From Paramarasmius palmivorus (Eukaryota; Basidiomycota; Agaricomycetes; Agaricales; Marasmiaceae), in the NCBI GenBank assembly GCA_037176845.1, contig JAYKXP010000009.1:186001-250000 (forward strand): a stretch of 64,000 nucleotides of DNA. The letters run 5' to 3'. The notes under the pieces were generated by a model. The model was not told where the DNA came from. It searched no databases and saw only the letters and a program-made list of their open reading frames with translations. A program made the translations under genes and the position numbers. Positions 1 through 11,922 of the stretch are shown piece after piece. Every line of letters begins with the position of its first letter. Positions within the stretch are counted from its first letter, which is position 1.

Positions 1-69
1 AGTGGGGACTGGCTTGATGATAGTTTGGACCACAGAGAGGTAGGGCACATACGGAGCAGTAGACGACAT
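1..69 (-). CDS. 5' end of a tandem multi-pass membrane protein copy (partial, left edge)
   Basis: Reading leftwards from an ATG at 69, the frame gives MSSTAPYVPYLSVVQTIIKP. This matches in position and character the first exons of the copies starting at 3359 and 7706 (MSATVP.., MSSTMP.., each followed by (S)V(E/Q/V)Q). The same TATA-like element lies 33-39 bases upstream. Only the N-terminus is inside the window, so whether this copy is intact cannot be judged. The function of the family is unknown; see the copy at 1780-3359 for its description. Confidence 0.55.
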   Translation of the reverse strand, partial: MSSTAPYVPYLSVVQTIIKPVPT

Positions 70-101
70 TGCTGTCATCGGAAGGGAGAGTCCAAGGCAT
101 A

Positions 102-108
102 TTTTATA
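102..108 (-). promoter_or_regulatory. TATA-like element of the left-edge membrane gene
   Basis: The minus strand reads TATAAAA 33 bases upstream of the ATG at 69. The same heptamer occurs at nearly the same distance in front of the three other copies of the array, which supports its being a real core promoter element. Confidence 0.5.
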
Positions 109-1779
109 AGTAGACAACAGTCCCGTGCACTTCAGGAACGGTCCCTGTAAACAAAAGAAGAGATGGTGAACATCAACCTGCATAGAAGATGCTATGATTC
201 TACGCAGAAAGGACAGGGATTGCCATAAACTATGTCATTATTGGGACCGACTGGAACACATCAGTCAAGCTCAATCGTGGTAGAAACAGCTTGCGACTCA
301 CATAGTCGTTGCTTTAACGAAAGAATCCTTAATGTATGATACGCTAGTAGGCCTACAATGGCTACTACTAGGGCAAGCTGAGAATGCCACTAAGGCTTTA
401 GTGGCGAGACCAAGTGCGCTATGTGCGCTACTCCACTGTCTCCACATCAGGCGGTCATGAATAGGTGCTATCAAAGATAGAACCTGAAACTTGAGAATCC
501 AGTTGGCCGAACAATGGTCGTGTGACCGAACAGGATAATTTCGCCTTGATCTATCCAGGAACTCGCTGCGGCAAACGCGCTGTGATCTTAGTCGCCGATA
601 CAGACTGTTCTTATCACGGCGTTGGTCGCAGGTATCAATCCACGAGGGACCGCCACTCTCGTTCGCCGTTCGACGTGGCGTTGCAATGAATGATGTGGTC
701 GCGGGGAAATTGTTGTGCCTGCACCACAGAATCCCAGCGAGAACGACGAGTGCGAAGGCAGTAGCGATAAGAGCGTCTATGTATCTCACATCCTTCGCAG
801 AGTATGTGTAATTTTCGTTTGAGTCGGCGAGGGGTAGCGTGCAGTTGCAGAATATAAATGTGTTAGTACGATGCAAAGCTAGGTTGCAAAGGTGCTGGAG
901 CTATAAATGATGCAATTTGCTGTAACCATCTGATAAAAAGTGAAGAATTCTGTTGACGATGAAACTGGTACGAAAGATGGAAGGGTGTCAGTCCTGGTCG
1001 ATCACAAGAGAAGGGCAGAGGACGTACTACTGATAGGCAACAGTGTCACCAGCAAGGCCACCTCTGGCTCTCAAATGACGACTTCCGCGTTAAGTTGACG
1101 AAGACAGCGAAATATACGTTCATCTTAGCACTGGGCAGCTCATACGTAGCTTGTAGAACGTAGCTTGCCTCCACCAGAAACCAGATGGGTCATCGCCGGA
1201 AAGAGAAGGGGTATAGCTGTGGTGTCCATGTGCGTCCTTTAGGTTTAATGTCGATGGTAATTGAATTTGTACGTCGGTCTGTCTTTCTTCGAGGCGAACC
1301 GACGCTTCTTCCCTATTAAGACCATCCCCATACCGAGAGAAAGAGCCTTCTGCCAGCCGGCGGTTTTCGGGGTAGTTCAGGAACCTTATCTTCCCGTTCT
1401 CCGGTATCTTTCGTTGGTGAGAAACTTCGGGCTTGGACCAGGCTTGTATTGCAACGTGGAGATGTGATGAGGTGGGGACATGTCAGAAAAAATAGAGAGC
1501 AAGAGGCCCTCTGGGCTGATCATGTGCTTGCAGCGCCAAATCAGACGCTTGGAAAACTCCCACGTTCAAGCACCTCTTCCTGAGCGCTCATCGACCCATC
1601 CCTCAGGCTCATGCCCATTGTCCGCCAATCCAAGTGAGCTCACTAGTGTATTTGATGTACGACAAATATTTTATTCATCAGAATACGAGGATCCAGATTA
1701 TGAATTAATAAATACATTCGAAGACGGCGGGAAACGGGAAAAGAGCCATAAACGCGAGCCTACCACACAACGTACTCCT
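109..1779. other. Intergenic, decayed; no supported gene
   Basis: Spacer between the left-edge membrane gene and the next copy. The longest open frame is minus strand 298-876. It has one hydrophobic stretch (DVRYIDALIATAFALVVLAG), but it shows no family resemblance, and its remaining sequence is arginine- and serine-rich in the way of random reading. Other short frames (1261-1467, 1480-1857 plus) are unsupported. I see no RNA gene or clear repeat here. Confidence 0.4.
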
Positions 1780-3359
1780 TCATACAATCACAGTGGTCCT
1801 CTTCGATCGGGCGTTTCTCGCTTGTTCTTCACTGTTCTCGAACCCGCCGATCGATAGTCCCTGTGCCTGAGAACGGATGGTGCTCGTTTCCCCGATTCCT
1901 CGCTGTGCTGGCTGGTTGTTGAACTGTATTTCGGAAAGCGCCTGCGAGCTTTCGACATTCTTGCCAAGTTTCGCTCGGACCATGATCAGAGTCGGGGCCA
2001 TTCCCTGATCGATTGACGTTAGTACACCAAATCGATTCATAGTATCTCTTCCCGAGCCTTACAGCACTGAGGACAACCAGCGGGAACGCATCAAAACAAA
2101 TCTTTTCCTGAGGAACGACGTTCAAGATAACGAGATCTGCCACATTCACGAGAGGATAGATCATTCCTGACTCGACTCTGTAAGTGGGGTCAATGAAATA
2201 TCCAAGTCCAATCTCAAAGGAGTAGGCCGACTCACATGAATCTGGAGACGGATCTGAACAAGAGGTTGTCGCTTGTGTGAACATCTTGAGCACGTACTTG
2301 GCAGTGGATCCACCAAATACGTCCAGCTACGTACGCGTCAATGTGGAATATAGTAGAATCACGTCTAAGCACTGACCAGTCAACAGAGTAATGATGAGGT
2401 TATTGACAACACTGGCAATACCATACGGTCCGTCAATTTTATTCCCGAGCACCAACAAACTTGGAGCATTCAACTTGTGCGCGGCAAGCCCACTTACCCC
2501 GGTCGTTTTAAGGATACAAACGACAAGACCACACGCTTCGGTCATCCATATCGTTATTAGCGCAAATGCTAAAGGTAGATACTATGTGCGCACCGTTTAG
2601 ACTAGCTGAGACCATAATCAGAGGAATAGCGACTAATTTACTAGAACTCCAGATAACATAGCACCGATGAATCTGAAATGCAGGTAGGATTAGTGGGAAT
2701 CAAAGAAATGTGCAAACGGCACGAACCAGCATCCACTCTGCGGTAACACTGGTGTTGTTAACTGGTATCAGGCAACGAAATGCCGGGTACAAAGGGTACT
2801 TACTTGAGGAAGACCGCTAAAAATCCTTGAGTTGAGCTACGACGAAGATCAGCACCACCCATAACGAAACGGGAATGCAATACAATACAAGCCAAATCTC
2901 CGCTCAAAGTCGTCGTAAAACTGGTATCGCGCAAACAAGTCGTAATCTTCATTCTTGACAACAGTAAAGCGAATGACGGAAGCGTGGCTGATGTAGAAGG
3001 TAAAGTTGGCCACAAAGAGTGTTGATAACAGGAATAAAACAATAGTGAGGGTGAGGTAGAGATTGTTGTTGGGTTTCATTGCGTGAGTGTGTAGCGTTAT
3101 GTAGAGGTACGTCCCGAAGAGCATGACGTATATACCTAACGAAAGAACGTTTCATCGGTGACCTTGAACCAAATGTTGATCAAGCCGTCTGACATACCGT
3201 AGGTGAAGTGCATGGCCTACAAAGTAATGGAGTTCTAGCCAAACTGGCGGTGATAGACGGTGATGACAAGGCACTCACCGACAAAGTGGAGATCGCGTTG
3301 ATGACGGTCTGCTCGACAGAAAGAGAGGGAATATTTGTTTTAGGGACTGTCGCTGACAT
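1780..3359 (-). CDS. Seven-helix-type multi-pass membrane protein, copy A of tandem array
   Basis: Multi-exon gene of unknown function. Manual splicing gives an N-terminal exon (MSATVPKTNIPSLSVEQ..), a short exon AMHFTYG, a long exon with two hydrophobic helices (GIYVMLFGTYLYITL; TLTIVLFLLSTLFVANFTFY) ending YDDFERRFG, a 33-nt exon (STQGFLAVFL), a 22-nt exon at 2727-2748 (VTAEWML), then IHRCYVIW with another helix. Later exons carry ACGL..SVVNNLIITLLT, ESGMIYPLVNVADLVIL and the cytosolic tail APTLIMVRAKLGKNVES. The frame stays open across the junctions I followed, so this is the best-preserved copy. The topology resembles fungal receptor-like or orphan 7-TM families, but I cannot name a Pfam domain and infer no ligand. 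The start at 3359 is chosen because an upstream in-frame ATG (3398) abuts the TATA element. Confidence 0.6.
2727..2748 (-). other. 22-nt exon of membrane protein copy A
   Basis: Flanked by CCAG acceptor and GTTCGT donor on the minus strand. It joins FLN to IHRCY in frame (one nucleotide completing AA|T, then seven codons). The equivalents in copies B and C lie at 7079-7100 and 11247-11268 with the same length and near-identical ends, so automatic gene models that skip it will be out of frame. Confidence 0.6.
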
Positions 3360-3399
3360 TGCTGCTATGGAAAGGGAAGCTTGCTTGCGCCTAGGCATA

Positions 3400-3406
3400 T
3401 TTTATA
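3400..3406 (-). promoter_or_regulatory. TATA-like element of membrane gene copy A
   Basis: TATAAAA on the minus strand, 41 bases upstream of the ATG at 3359. Equivalent elements precede the other copies at 102-108, 7739-7745 and 11916-11922. Confidence 0.5.
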
Positions 3407-3410
3407 GCTT

Positions 3411-6151
3411 CATCCAAAGTCCCTGGATGCAAGCTTAGTTTGTCGGATCGAGTTAGCGCCGCAACAAATAAACAATTCATACACTATAAATCTTCGGCGC
3501 AAGGGGTGGGTCTGTGAAGGTTAAACCATTGATTAATAACGTGTCGATGACACTGGAGTGTATAACGCGTTGTTCTACAGGGAGATTCATATTGCCCCAA
3601 CATAGGTTTCAATACTATCTATGAGACAACAGCATCAGCATGAATCATTCGAAAAAGGTAAACATACACACATTCCAATCACGATCAGACGTAACGCGCC
3701 TCAGGTATTGAGTTTTTTTTAGAGTAGCGCTCTTCTACTATCGGTGCACGTCCCTGTCATACAGCTCAGCCCTGCGGGCTCCCGGTGAGAGAGCTCGAAA
3801 CCTCCCTGGCATAAGCACCGTTATTAGTCTCTCAATGAATTATAATCATGCCCTTGCATACCGAGTGTAGAGCTCAGAATCAGCATAAAATTCAAATTTG
3901 ATATGTTATTCACAGACTGGCGATGAATCAATGTTATCCTTCCTGTTGACGGGATTGACAGTGACAGTTGCGCTCCCTTCTGACCTCTATCCGAGTACCC
4001 AACTCTATCAGCACCGTCAGCCCAGGTATTGAGTCAGATAGGGAGTGCAGTATCCCTCAACACGGATTCCAAGGACCAACACCATCTACAGGATGATGTC
4101 AGCATGAAGAAGTCGGAAAAAAGGTCAAGATACACACCGTTTACGGGTTCGCGACCCAGACATGTTCCAATCGAAAAATAGACACTCTTCAGATCCCGTT
4201 TCAACTCGAGTCTCGCCCTTCATGTTCTCAATTGACATCCGACTATCACCGAGCGGATAAACCTGTCCTGTAATGTATACTGTGTGACGATTCTGAGGAT
4301 CTAGAAGGACAAACGCGTACCTATCGCGGGGCGGAAGCATAGCTTTGATTGTATCCCAACCAGCTTCCAATAATAGTCGCCATCTACCTCTAATTTGTCG
4401 GACGTATGACAGAAAGGCGGTTACTGGTTGATGCCCAAAACCCAAGAATTGAATGTTGGTGTTGAGGAATCGTGCTCGCTGAGGACGGACCAGTGACTCG
4501 GCCAAAGACCCGCCTGGTAAACCAAAATTGAGGTGTCTTGATTGGTGAGGGTGTTCAAAAAGTCATTGGAGATACTAGTTGAAGGGGCGAGGTGTGGTGA
4601 ACGGATTCTCCTGTGAGCAAAATAGCGGGTCAGAACCAACACAACTTAGCATCACTGATGGAATGGAATCAATCAACACACCTTTTGCTGCTTGAAGCTG
4701 CTGTAGAATTGCGTTAGGCATTGTTGGCGCAGAACGTTTCTGAATGAGTGCAGATGTAGAGCCTAGGCCTGATGCATGATGTCGTGACCTGGTCGTGACG
4801 ATGGTAATCGTGAGAAAGCTGAGCGGAATTAAGCGGCAAAGTGAATTTTTTCCCGCGAGCGCTTCATTCAGCCGTTTCAAGGTTCCTGTTCTTCTGATTC
4901 TCTTGAACGCGCTCCGAAAATTTCATACCCAGTTTCTGCTCCCGACCTAAATCAGCATTGCTACATCTTGCACTTCATCGAGCTCTCCAGAAGCACCCTG
5001 TCGACTCCTCTAAAAACATTTCCAAAGATACTCCCACCCGCGGCTACTGGAATTGCCTATTGTCAGCCGTCTTTCCGGGCCCAACAGTCTGTGTGGTGTC
5101 ATAGGAGAGTTGAGTGTGTGGTTGGGATTCGTATGGCTAGGGCATAGTTCTAGTTCAGCGAACACTTGGGACGGAGCTCATGAGTTGGATGGACAGCGCT
5201 CGGCTTAAAACACACAAAACCTCCAGGTAAGTTCCCTTTTGTTTGGTCTTAACAGCACGGATAGACTCATGCTATCACAAAGACACGACCGCAAGATATC
5301 GTTATGGTATATGAACGACCGTTGGAAAGATAAAGAACGCCTTCTTCCCTTAAAACGGTGCTCTTCTCAAGGACAAGTTTCACCACAGGTGGCCTGTAGG
5401 AAGATTCGTACCCAGCGGCGGCAAATGGCGCACCAAACCATCGCTAGGATGTATGTCTCACTTATTGCTGTAACTTTCTCACAGTTTCACTAATTCGCGT
5501 TTGAGATAGATGTCCGATACCTGTCCATTCAGGCAGACCACTGGCGCACGCGACGGTTCTGGATGCCACGAGCAATACTCAACGTCCAGCTCCCATCCCC
5601 TAATCGCGACACTTGCACGCTAGGATGTCCTTCTCTTCGTTCATTGTTCCAAAAAGCTGTGCCTTCGTAGGCGGCGTTGAAATATGGCACGAAAAGTAGG
5701 CATAGGGCTTAGGGTAAGTAACGCAAAACTCCTTTCCTTGCGCACGATAGTATAGCTCATGGGCTGTCTTTAGGTCCGAAATGTCCATACTCAATACATC
5801 TTCGGCTTCTCATCGCTGCTGGTACCTGTGATGGAATTGCCCCGAGCAGCCTGCGAGTGACGAGACGCTGGTCCTGTTCAATATCCGCCAGCGAACCAGA
5901 ACAGTATTGGCGTTCCTTGGAACATCTCAGACTTGGAGTGACCAGGGATGCACAGTTCGACTTTCTTCGGTCTTCTTCTCCGCTTGTGTTCGGCACTTTT
6001 CGCAATGTCTTGTCGTAAATCAGCACAATAGAAGATTCGTGGTATCAGAATTAGCAGCCTTGGTTTGCACGCTTCTAGTATTAACGGCTATATAATGAAT
6101 ACAGAAATGAAAAGAAATAACGGGGACACATCACGTTTGGCAGCGACGCTC
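3411..6151. other. Intergenic region with fragments shared with other array spacers
   Basis: No supported gene. The minus-strand frame 4125-4505 is the longest and resembles nothing I recognise. Short segments recur in the other spacers: a stretch near 4110-4160 (an A-run, then a segment with ACACACCG and ACATGTTCCAATCG) resembles 3650-3690 and 8205-8285. This indicates that the spacers were duplicated along with the genes and then diverged. Confidence 0.4.
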
Positions 6152-7706
6152 TCATACAATCGCAGTGGCTTCCTTCGAGTTTGCCGCTTGTCCTGCGCCA
6201 CCTTCGAAAACATCAGAATTCCTCGCAGCCGAGAGGACTTGTCCCCCATTCTGCCAGGTGGTCGTCCCTCCGCACCGGTTGGTAAAGCGAATATTGGAGA
6301 CAGCCTCCTGTAGACTTTCGACATTTTGGCCGAGTTTTGCCCGGACCATGATCAAAGTCGGCGCAATTCCCTGGTCATGATAAGCCAGTTTAGAATTAGA
6401 AAACCGGCGAAAACGAAATATCTTGCTTACAGCGCTGAGGGCGACTAGGGGGTACGGGTCAAAAGAAACCGTGTCGAACGATGCAGTGTTGAAGACAATC
6501 AGATCTACTATCATCATCCCTGGATAGATCATTCCAGACTCGAGTCTGTAAGCGAAATCAGTATTTCAATGAAGTATCCGTTCAGAAAAGTAGCGTGTCT
6601 TACATTAATCTGGAAATGGAATGAACAGGGCTATTGCTTGTGTAAATTCCTTGAGCGCGGACTTGTCGGTGAATCCACCAAATACGCCCAGCTATATGCG
6701 AGACATCGTTAATTATGGAACGTAGTCACGTTTAGATACTCGCCAGTCAATAGAGTAATGACAGTGTTATTGACAAGGTAGGCGATAAGATATCCAGTTT
6801 CAAATTTGCTCTCTATCACCAACAGATTTGCAGCGTTTAGACTAGGAGTTATCGCAATTGATAGTATGGTATAAGTAGCGAGGCCACAAGCTTGGGACAT
6901 CCATGTTATCATTCAATAACGCAAGGACTGAAAGGAGGTCGTACTTACCGTTGATAAGGACTGAGGTGATGGTCAGAGGAATACCTACCAACTTGTTGTA
7001 ACCCCAGATAAGATAGCACCGGTGAATCTAGATTCAGACAAGAGTCAGCAACCATTGATATCATGTAATGACACGAACCAGCATCCACTCCGCTAAAACG
7101 CTGGCATCGACAGCTTGTATCAGACGATGGAGCATGCAGTACAAACGCACTCACTTGAGAAAAACGATCATAAAATCCTCCAGTTGCGCTAGGGACGAAG
7201 AGTCAGGATTGGAGAATGGATCGTAGCTTGCAGTTATTACTAGCCGATTCTTTCTTCAAGGTCTTCCTGGTTCTGATATCGCTCGAACAGATTCTGGTCT
7301 TCATCCTTGACAGCATCGAAGCCAACGATGGCACCATGGACGTAGTAGTAAGTTTCGTTGACCACCAAGATTGTCGATAACACGAATAAAGCCACGGTTA
7401 GGATTAGGTAAAGATTCTTATTGCGCCTTTCACCGGTTTGATCACGACTAGTACGCATCATGTGGATGTAAATCCCAAAGAGTAACACGTAGATACCTAA
7501 GAGGGATGGTTATGTCCTTCACCAAATAAAGGGCGACTACAACTTGAACGTACCATAGACGAAGAACATAGCCTAATATAATGAAACACACTTCAGCTCG
7601 TGCTGACGGTCACATTCGTAAGCGATAGCAGTATACTCACCGACAGAGTAGAGATCGGACAAATGATAGCCTGTTGGACAGAAGGGTAGGGCATCGTGGA
7701 CGACAT
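6152..7706 (-). pseudogene. Multi-pass membrane protein, copy B of tandem array, frame-damaged
   Basis: Same exon plan as the copy at 1780-3359: MSSTMPYPSVQQ.., a short AMFFVYG exon, then the two-helix exon with GIYVLLFGIYIHMMR and VNETYYYVHG ending LEERIG. It continues through a 22-nt exon at 7079-7100 (VLAEWML), IHRCYLIWG, ACGLATYTILSIAI..VNNTVITLLT, and the tail GIAPTLIMVRAKLGQNVES ending in a stop at 6152. In the short exon at about 7156-7189 this copy is one base longer than copies A and C. The natural reading GGFMIVFL is only obtained by dropping one T of the T4 run at 7172-7175, so the frame is broken there unless splicing differs. The homology is secure; the pseudogene call is moderate because it depends on a single base. 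Confidence 0.5.
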
Positions 7707-7738
7707 CACTGTCATGAAAAGAGAAGCATCCGAGCGTA

Positions 7739-7745
7739 TTTTATA
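7739..7745 (-). promoter_or_regulatory. TATA-like element of membrane gene copy B
   Basis: TATAAAA on the minus strand, 33 bases upstream of the ATG at 7706, conserved in placement with the other array copies. Confidence 0.5.
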
Positions 7746-10304
7746 GCCCTCATAGCTCCCCACGCTGTCGTTTGTACCCTGAATGTGGCAAAGTTTGCTC
7801 TGTATATAATGTTACTCATCAGCCTTGAACCATACAAAGACAGAGACCAGCTTGAACGTACATATACTAGGAAGGCGGGGTTCGCCGAAAATGGAATGTA
7901 TCGAGCATGTTATATTCCTTGCAACGATATATGACTGATTCAACTAAATATGGTCATTTCGGGGTATCAGAGAAGAGTTATCACGACCAGGCCTAGTGGA
8001 TACGGTGGCCATCCCGGGTCCGCCTTGCATTATCATGAGCAGAATCGCCAACTTCTATGCGATTCAGATCCAGATCGCAGGGGTGTTCATGTACGAATAT
8101 CAAATGATCTCTTCCGCCCCCCGACCTCCCCCGACACGGCAATACGGTGAATGAATAGATAAGGTACATCTATAGGACAACGTCATCAGCGTGGAGATTC
8201 CTGGAGAACTCCAAAAAAAAGACCAACATAAACACCGGTGACCGCTTTGCGACCTTTTGCGAGCCGGTCATATGTATTCCGGCCAAATGTAATACTCCTA
8301 TTTCAACTCGTCCCAACTTCTTTGTCCCTTAGATGCTTTGATCCTATGGGTATCAACGTCCAAGCGAAGTTGCCGCAATGTGCATATACGGTTTTGCGGG
8401 ATAAGAGCTGATAAGAGTGAGATATCGACCTATGGTAGCAGAGGTCTTGATCTAGCGTGCCTTACTGATACTATGTTGATGAAGATAGGAATGCATGCAT
8501 TGGTGCGGAGTCGTAAGAGCTGCTGGGATCATGGAATGGATTTATCGTTAACTCCAGCGAACAGTCTCGTTGACTATGGAGTTGATAAGTTTTAGCTTAG
8601 AACAACTTTGGAAGGGGAAAGAACATACTCTGCATACTAGATGTGCGAATCGGCACCCCTCGACGTACGCCATTTGTTGTGCGAGAGCTTGTCAGCCGTA
8701 AATCGTTCATTTTTCCAGCATTCCGTCGACACTGAGGTTCCTGTGGGCTTCTCCAAACGTTCAGTATCGTCTCGTGAGCGGGAGAGCTGAAAACCCCTTT
8801 GAGTTTGCTAAGAAAAACGCTCACAGCTGTAGATCATTGGGTTGGCGGTCGGGATGATGGCGGTCATGAGGAAAGTCGCGGAGCAGTCTTTTTCCGGTTC
8901 CTCCACCGCTCACAAGTGACTTCAAATCACGACTCTACCAATGGCCTCCTTGGATCCTTTTCACGCAGTGCAAATCTCAATGTTGGGCTGGCTCGTACGT
9001 CTTCATTCTCTCACCTTGAAAATGTTGCTGTTCCCTCTTCCTAAACACTATGGCAAATCCGACCTCCTCACGTTCTCCGCACTATTCAATTCTCCCGGTC
9101 GACCTGGCGATCCCTCGTCCCAGCACGTTCGAGCTTACTCCGCTCACTCAATACCTCGAGAAACATTGAACCACTTCTTCGCCGCAAACAATAGTTTACA
9201 AATGCAAACTTCAAAGTAGGGTTCATCTCGCCGTAGGGATGTTTGGAGAATAGAACAGTGGTTATGGAACTATGGGGTCGAGAAAGAAGATTCTGGTATA
9301 GAAATCGAGCAAGCTTTCGCTGAGGTATACATCCGTCCATTCTCGTATGGATTCGAGAGCATTATCTGATTCTGTATTGCCTTTTTACCAGGTTTATACA
9401 ACACCTCATTCACTTTGAACATAGCCTTGTTGAAGACACTACATTCTCCTTGGTTTGTATCGCCTTGCTGCCCAGACGGCCACCACTTCCACATCATCTT
9501 TCGCTCATTTCCTTTCTCAAGTTCGAGCTCCTCGGGACTAGGACACAATCACTAAACATCTCTCACCCAGATACTATTCGCATTGCGCATCCTCAAACAA
9601 TGACAAACCCCAACTTGAACCACGACGATCTCAAGGCATTCATCACACCTCTGCTCTAGTAGCTAGGACGTTGCGAGGCTTGCACTGTATCGAGCTTCAA
9701 TACCGCCTCGGCGACATGAATCCCTTCTTTCTCATGGGGCTGTCGTCATCTCAGGCCTGATCATGAGTGCCATTTCCTCGAGCTTCCTCAGTGACTCTAC
9801 CAAGACAAAGTAGTCAAGTTCACTGTACGCGATCACGTGAGGCTGGTGGCATCAACGCTCGACGAGCATCGAAACCGAGAATGCCCAGGTCAATGGCGGA
9901 TAACCTGACTCGGTGCATCAAAGTTCAAATATGTACGCTGTCTCCCTTCTTACCATAACATTCTCAATTTAACTGATCTGTGTTTAGTATATCTTTACCT
10001 GGAGCGTCGGAGAAGGCCGGGAGCACCACGGGTATCCAAAGCTGCAGAGCCATCGGTCTGTTTCGGATGGTCATCTATAAACACCGCCGACCTATTATCC
10101 GTACTTTCTGCAATGTTTCTGTCGTAGGTTGCCGCATTATTAGAAGGTCTATGACATCGAAAACCGTCTTCACCGGGAATACAAGGTATCACTATTAGTA
10201 TCAGCAGCGTCAAGCCGCACTTCTAGAAATGATGGTCGTGATAATAAATAGTAAGAAAAAGAAAAGAACCATCGGGAACGCATCGCGTCTGGCAATGTAC
10301 TCTG
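7746..10304. other. Intergenic, decayed, includes one copy of a segmental duplication
   Basis: No supported gene. The segment at about 8700-9220 recurs in diverged form at about 13425-13975. The plus-strand frame 8941-9219 falls inside the duplicated part, but the other copy is full of stops, so I do not call it a gene. From about 10090 to 10300 there is sequence resembling 5990-6150, the region just downstream of copy B. Confidence 0.4.
8700..9220. repeat. Segmental duplication, copy 1 (partner 13425-13975)
   Basis: Shared blocks in the same order include TTTCCAGCATTCCGTCGACA, GGTCGGGATGATGGC, TTCAATTCTCCCGGTCGACC (the partner has small differences) and ACCTCGAGAA..TTGAACCACT. Several indels separate the two. 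Neither copy holds an open frame through its length. The origin is unknown; it may be the remnant of a gene lost from each duplicated unit. Confidence 0.6.
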
Positions 10305-11884
10305 TCACACAATCACTGGGCTCTCCTTCGCATGAATCGCATCCTCTATTTGTCCTTTGCCACCTTTAACAAGACCAGGGATCCTTGCAGCCGGGAGAAC
10401 TTGCGCCTGAATTTGAATAGTGGTCGTTCCCCCAAGCTCTCGCTGTGCCGGCTGGCTTGTGAAGCGAATGTCAGAGACCGCTTCCTGCAGACTTTCGACG
10501 TTTTGGCCGAGTTTTGCTCGGACCATAATCAAAGTCGGAGCGAACTCCCTAATGAATGAAGATTAGGACGTTGGAGGATAATGAGGTGATCCCTTACAGC
10601 ACTGAGGGCAGCTATGGGGAACGCGTCAAAAGAACGCTTCTCGGGTGGTATGTGTGCCTAAGAACCAGACAAGCCACGTTCATGAATGGATAGATTATTC
10701 CGGACTCGAGTCTGTGAGAGGTGAGATGTCCAGTCTAAAAGGTAAGCTAACTCACATGACTCTGGAAATGGATTGAACCAGTTTATCGGTTGTGTAGACA
10801 CCTTGAATACGGATTTGTCGGTGGATCCACCAGATACGCCCAGCTTTATGTGCGAGGTGCTGTCAGTCAGGTAACAGATTCACCTCGAGACACTCACCGG
10901 TTAGTAGAGTGATAATGATGTTATTGACAACACTGGCGGCAGTATATCCAGCTGTCAAGTTAATACTGATCGTCAGCAGTTTTCCAGTGTTCAGACTGGG
11001 AGTCGTGAAGTTGGCTAATGCAATTGATTGCAGAATATAACCGGTGAGACCACAAGCTTTGAATGACCATATCATCATGAACTAGTGCGAAGACTAGTAG
11101 AGGGAGAACACACCGTTGATAGAGACTGAGGCAATGACCAGAGGAACAGCCACTAATTTGTTGGAGCCCCAGATGAGATGACACCGGTGAATCTAAGATT
11201 TAAATAGGGATCAGCATGGCCACTGATCAGATGTATTGGCACGAACCAGCATCCACTCTGCCGCGACGCTAGCATTGTGTCAAATGAGTCGGACAGAACA
11301 CACAGTACGGATAATACTCACTTGAGTAAAAAGAACAAGAATAATTGAGTTGAGCTATGTAGGCGAATGTGGAATTAGTGCTACTGCAGTACGAGGTGGT
11401 GTTGCATGCAACCATCACCTGCCAAATTTCCTCTGAAAGTCGTCGTAAGTGTTGGTATCGCTCGAGTAGGTCATAATCTCTATTCCTAACAGCGGTGAAG
11501 CGAATGATGCCACCATGAAGACCACATGCAGTTTCGTTGACCACCAAGAGAGTCGATAACACAAATAAAACCACAGTGAGGATGGGGTAGAGATTGCTAC
11601 TACGCCCTTCCCCGGGTCGATTGCGACTACGCATCATGTGAATGTATATCCCAAAGAGCAGGACATAGAGACCTAATGAAAGATTGTCATATCCTCGCCC
11701 AGATGCATGGCAACTATAACACACCGTAGGTGAAGTATATGGCCTGGTGTCAATGAACTTTAGCCCCTGTTCACAGTGGTACGCGGATAGCAGTATACTC
11801 ACCGATAGTGTTAAAATTGAAGAAATGACAGTCTGCTCAACGGAAAGGGTCGGTGATGTAAATGTCAGGAATTGTGGACGACAT
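10305..11884 (-). pseudogene. Multi-pass membrane protein, copy C of tandem array, frame-damaged
   Basis: Same exon order as the copies at 1780-3359 and 6152-7706: LSVEQTVISSILTLS, AIYFTYG, then YVLLFGIYIHMMR..VLFVLSTLLVVNET. Further on come a 22-nt exon at 11247-11268 (VAAEWML), IHRCHLIWGSNKLV, ACGLTGYILQSIAL..SVVNNIIITLLT, and the tail APTLIMVRAKLGQNVES ending SPVIV at 10305. Two frame problems are visible. In the first exon the ATG frame (MSSTIPDIYITDPF) runs into TGA before the conserved LSVEQ, which lies in another frame. In the third exon the segment at 11441-11455 has one base more than in copies A and B, so YQ and YDDF lie in different frames. The copy is therefore probably inactive, although its promoter and splice sites look kept. 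Confidence 0.55.
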
Positions 11885-11915
11885 CGCTGACATGAATGGG
11901 AAGTGTCCGAGAGGA

Positions 11916-11922
11916 TTTTATA
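11916..11922 (-). promoter_or_regulatory. TATA-like element of membrane gene copy C
   Basis: TATAAAA on the minus strand, 32 bases upstream of the ATG at 11884. Confidence 0.45.

Noticed and set aside
298..876. Minus-strand frame with one hydrophobic helix
   Set aside because: No resemblance to the neighbouring membrane families or to any known protein; the remainder looks random.
3200..3440. Start of membrane copy A at the upstream ATG 3398 (MPRRKQASLS..)
   Set aside because: That ATG overlaps the TATA-like element conserved in all four copies, so it is more likely upstream of the transcript.
7230..7270. GC-AG introns in the membrane array (exon 3 ends followed by GCTTGT, GCTAGT, GCAGGT)
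   Set aside because: Moving the boundary two bases right gives ordinary GT donors in all three copies and a better protein frame.
11247..11268. An 11-nt microexon AGTGGATGCTG in the membrane array
   Set aside because: The longer 22-nt exon with the upstream CCAG/CTAG acceptor is in frame with IHRCY in all copies; the 11-nt version is not.
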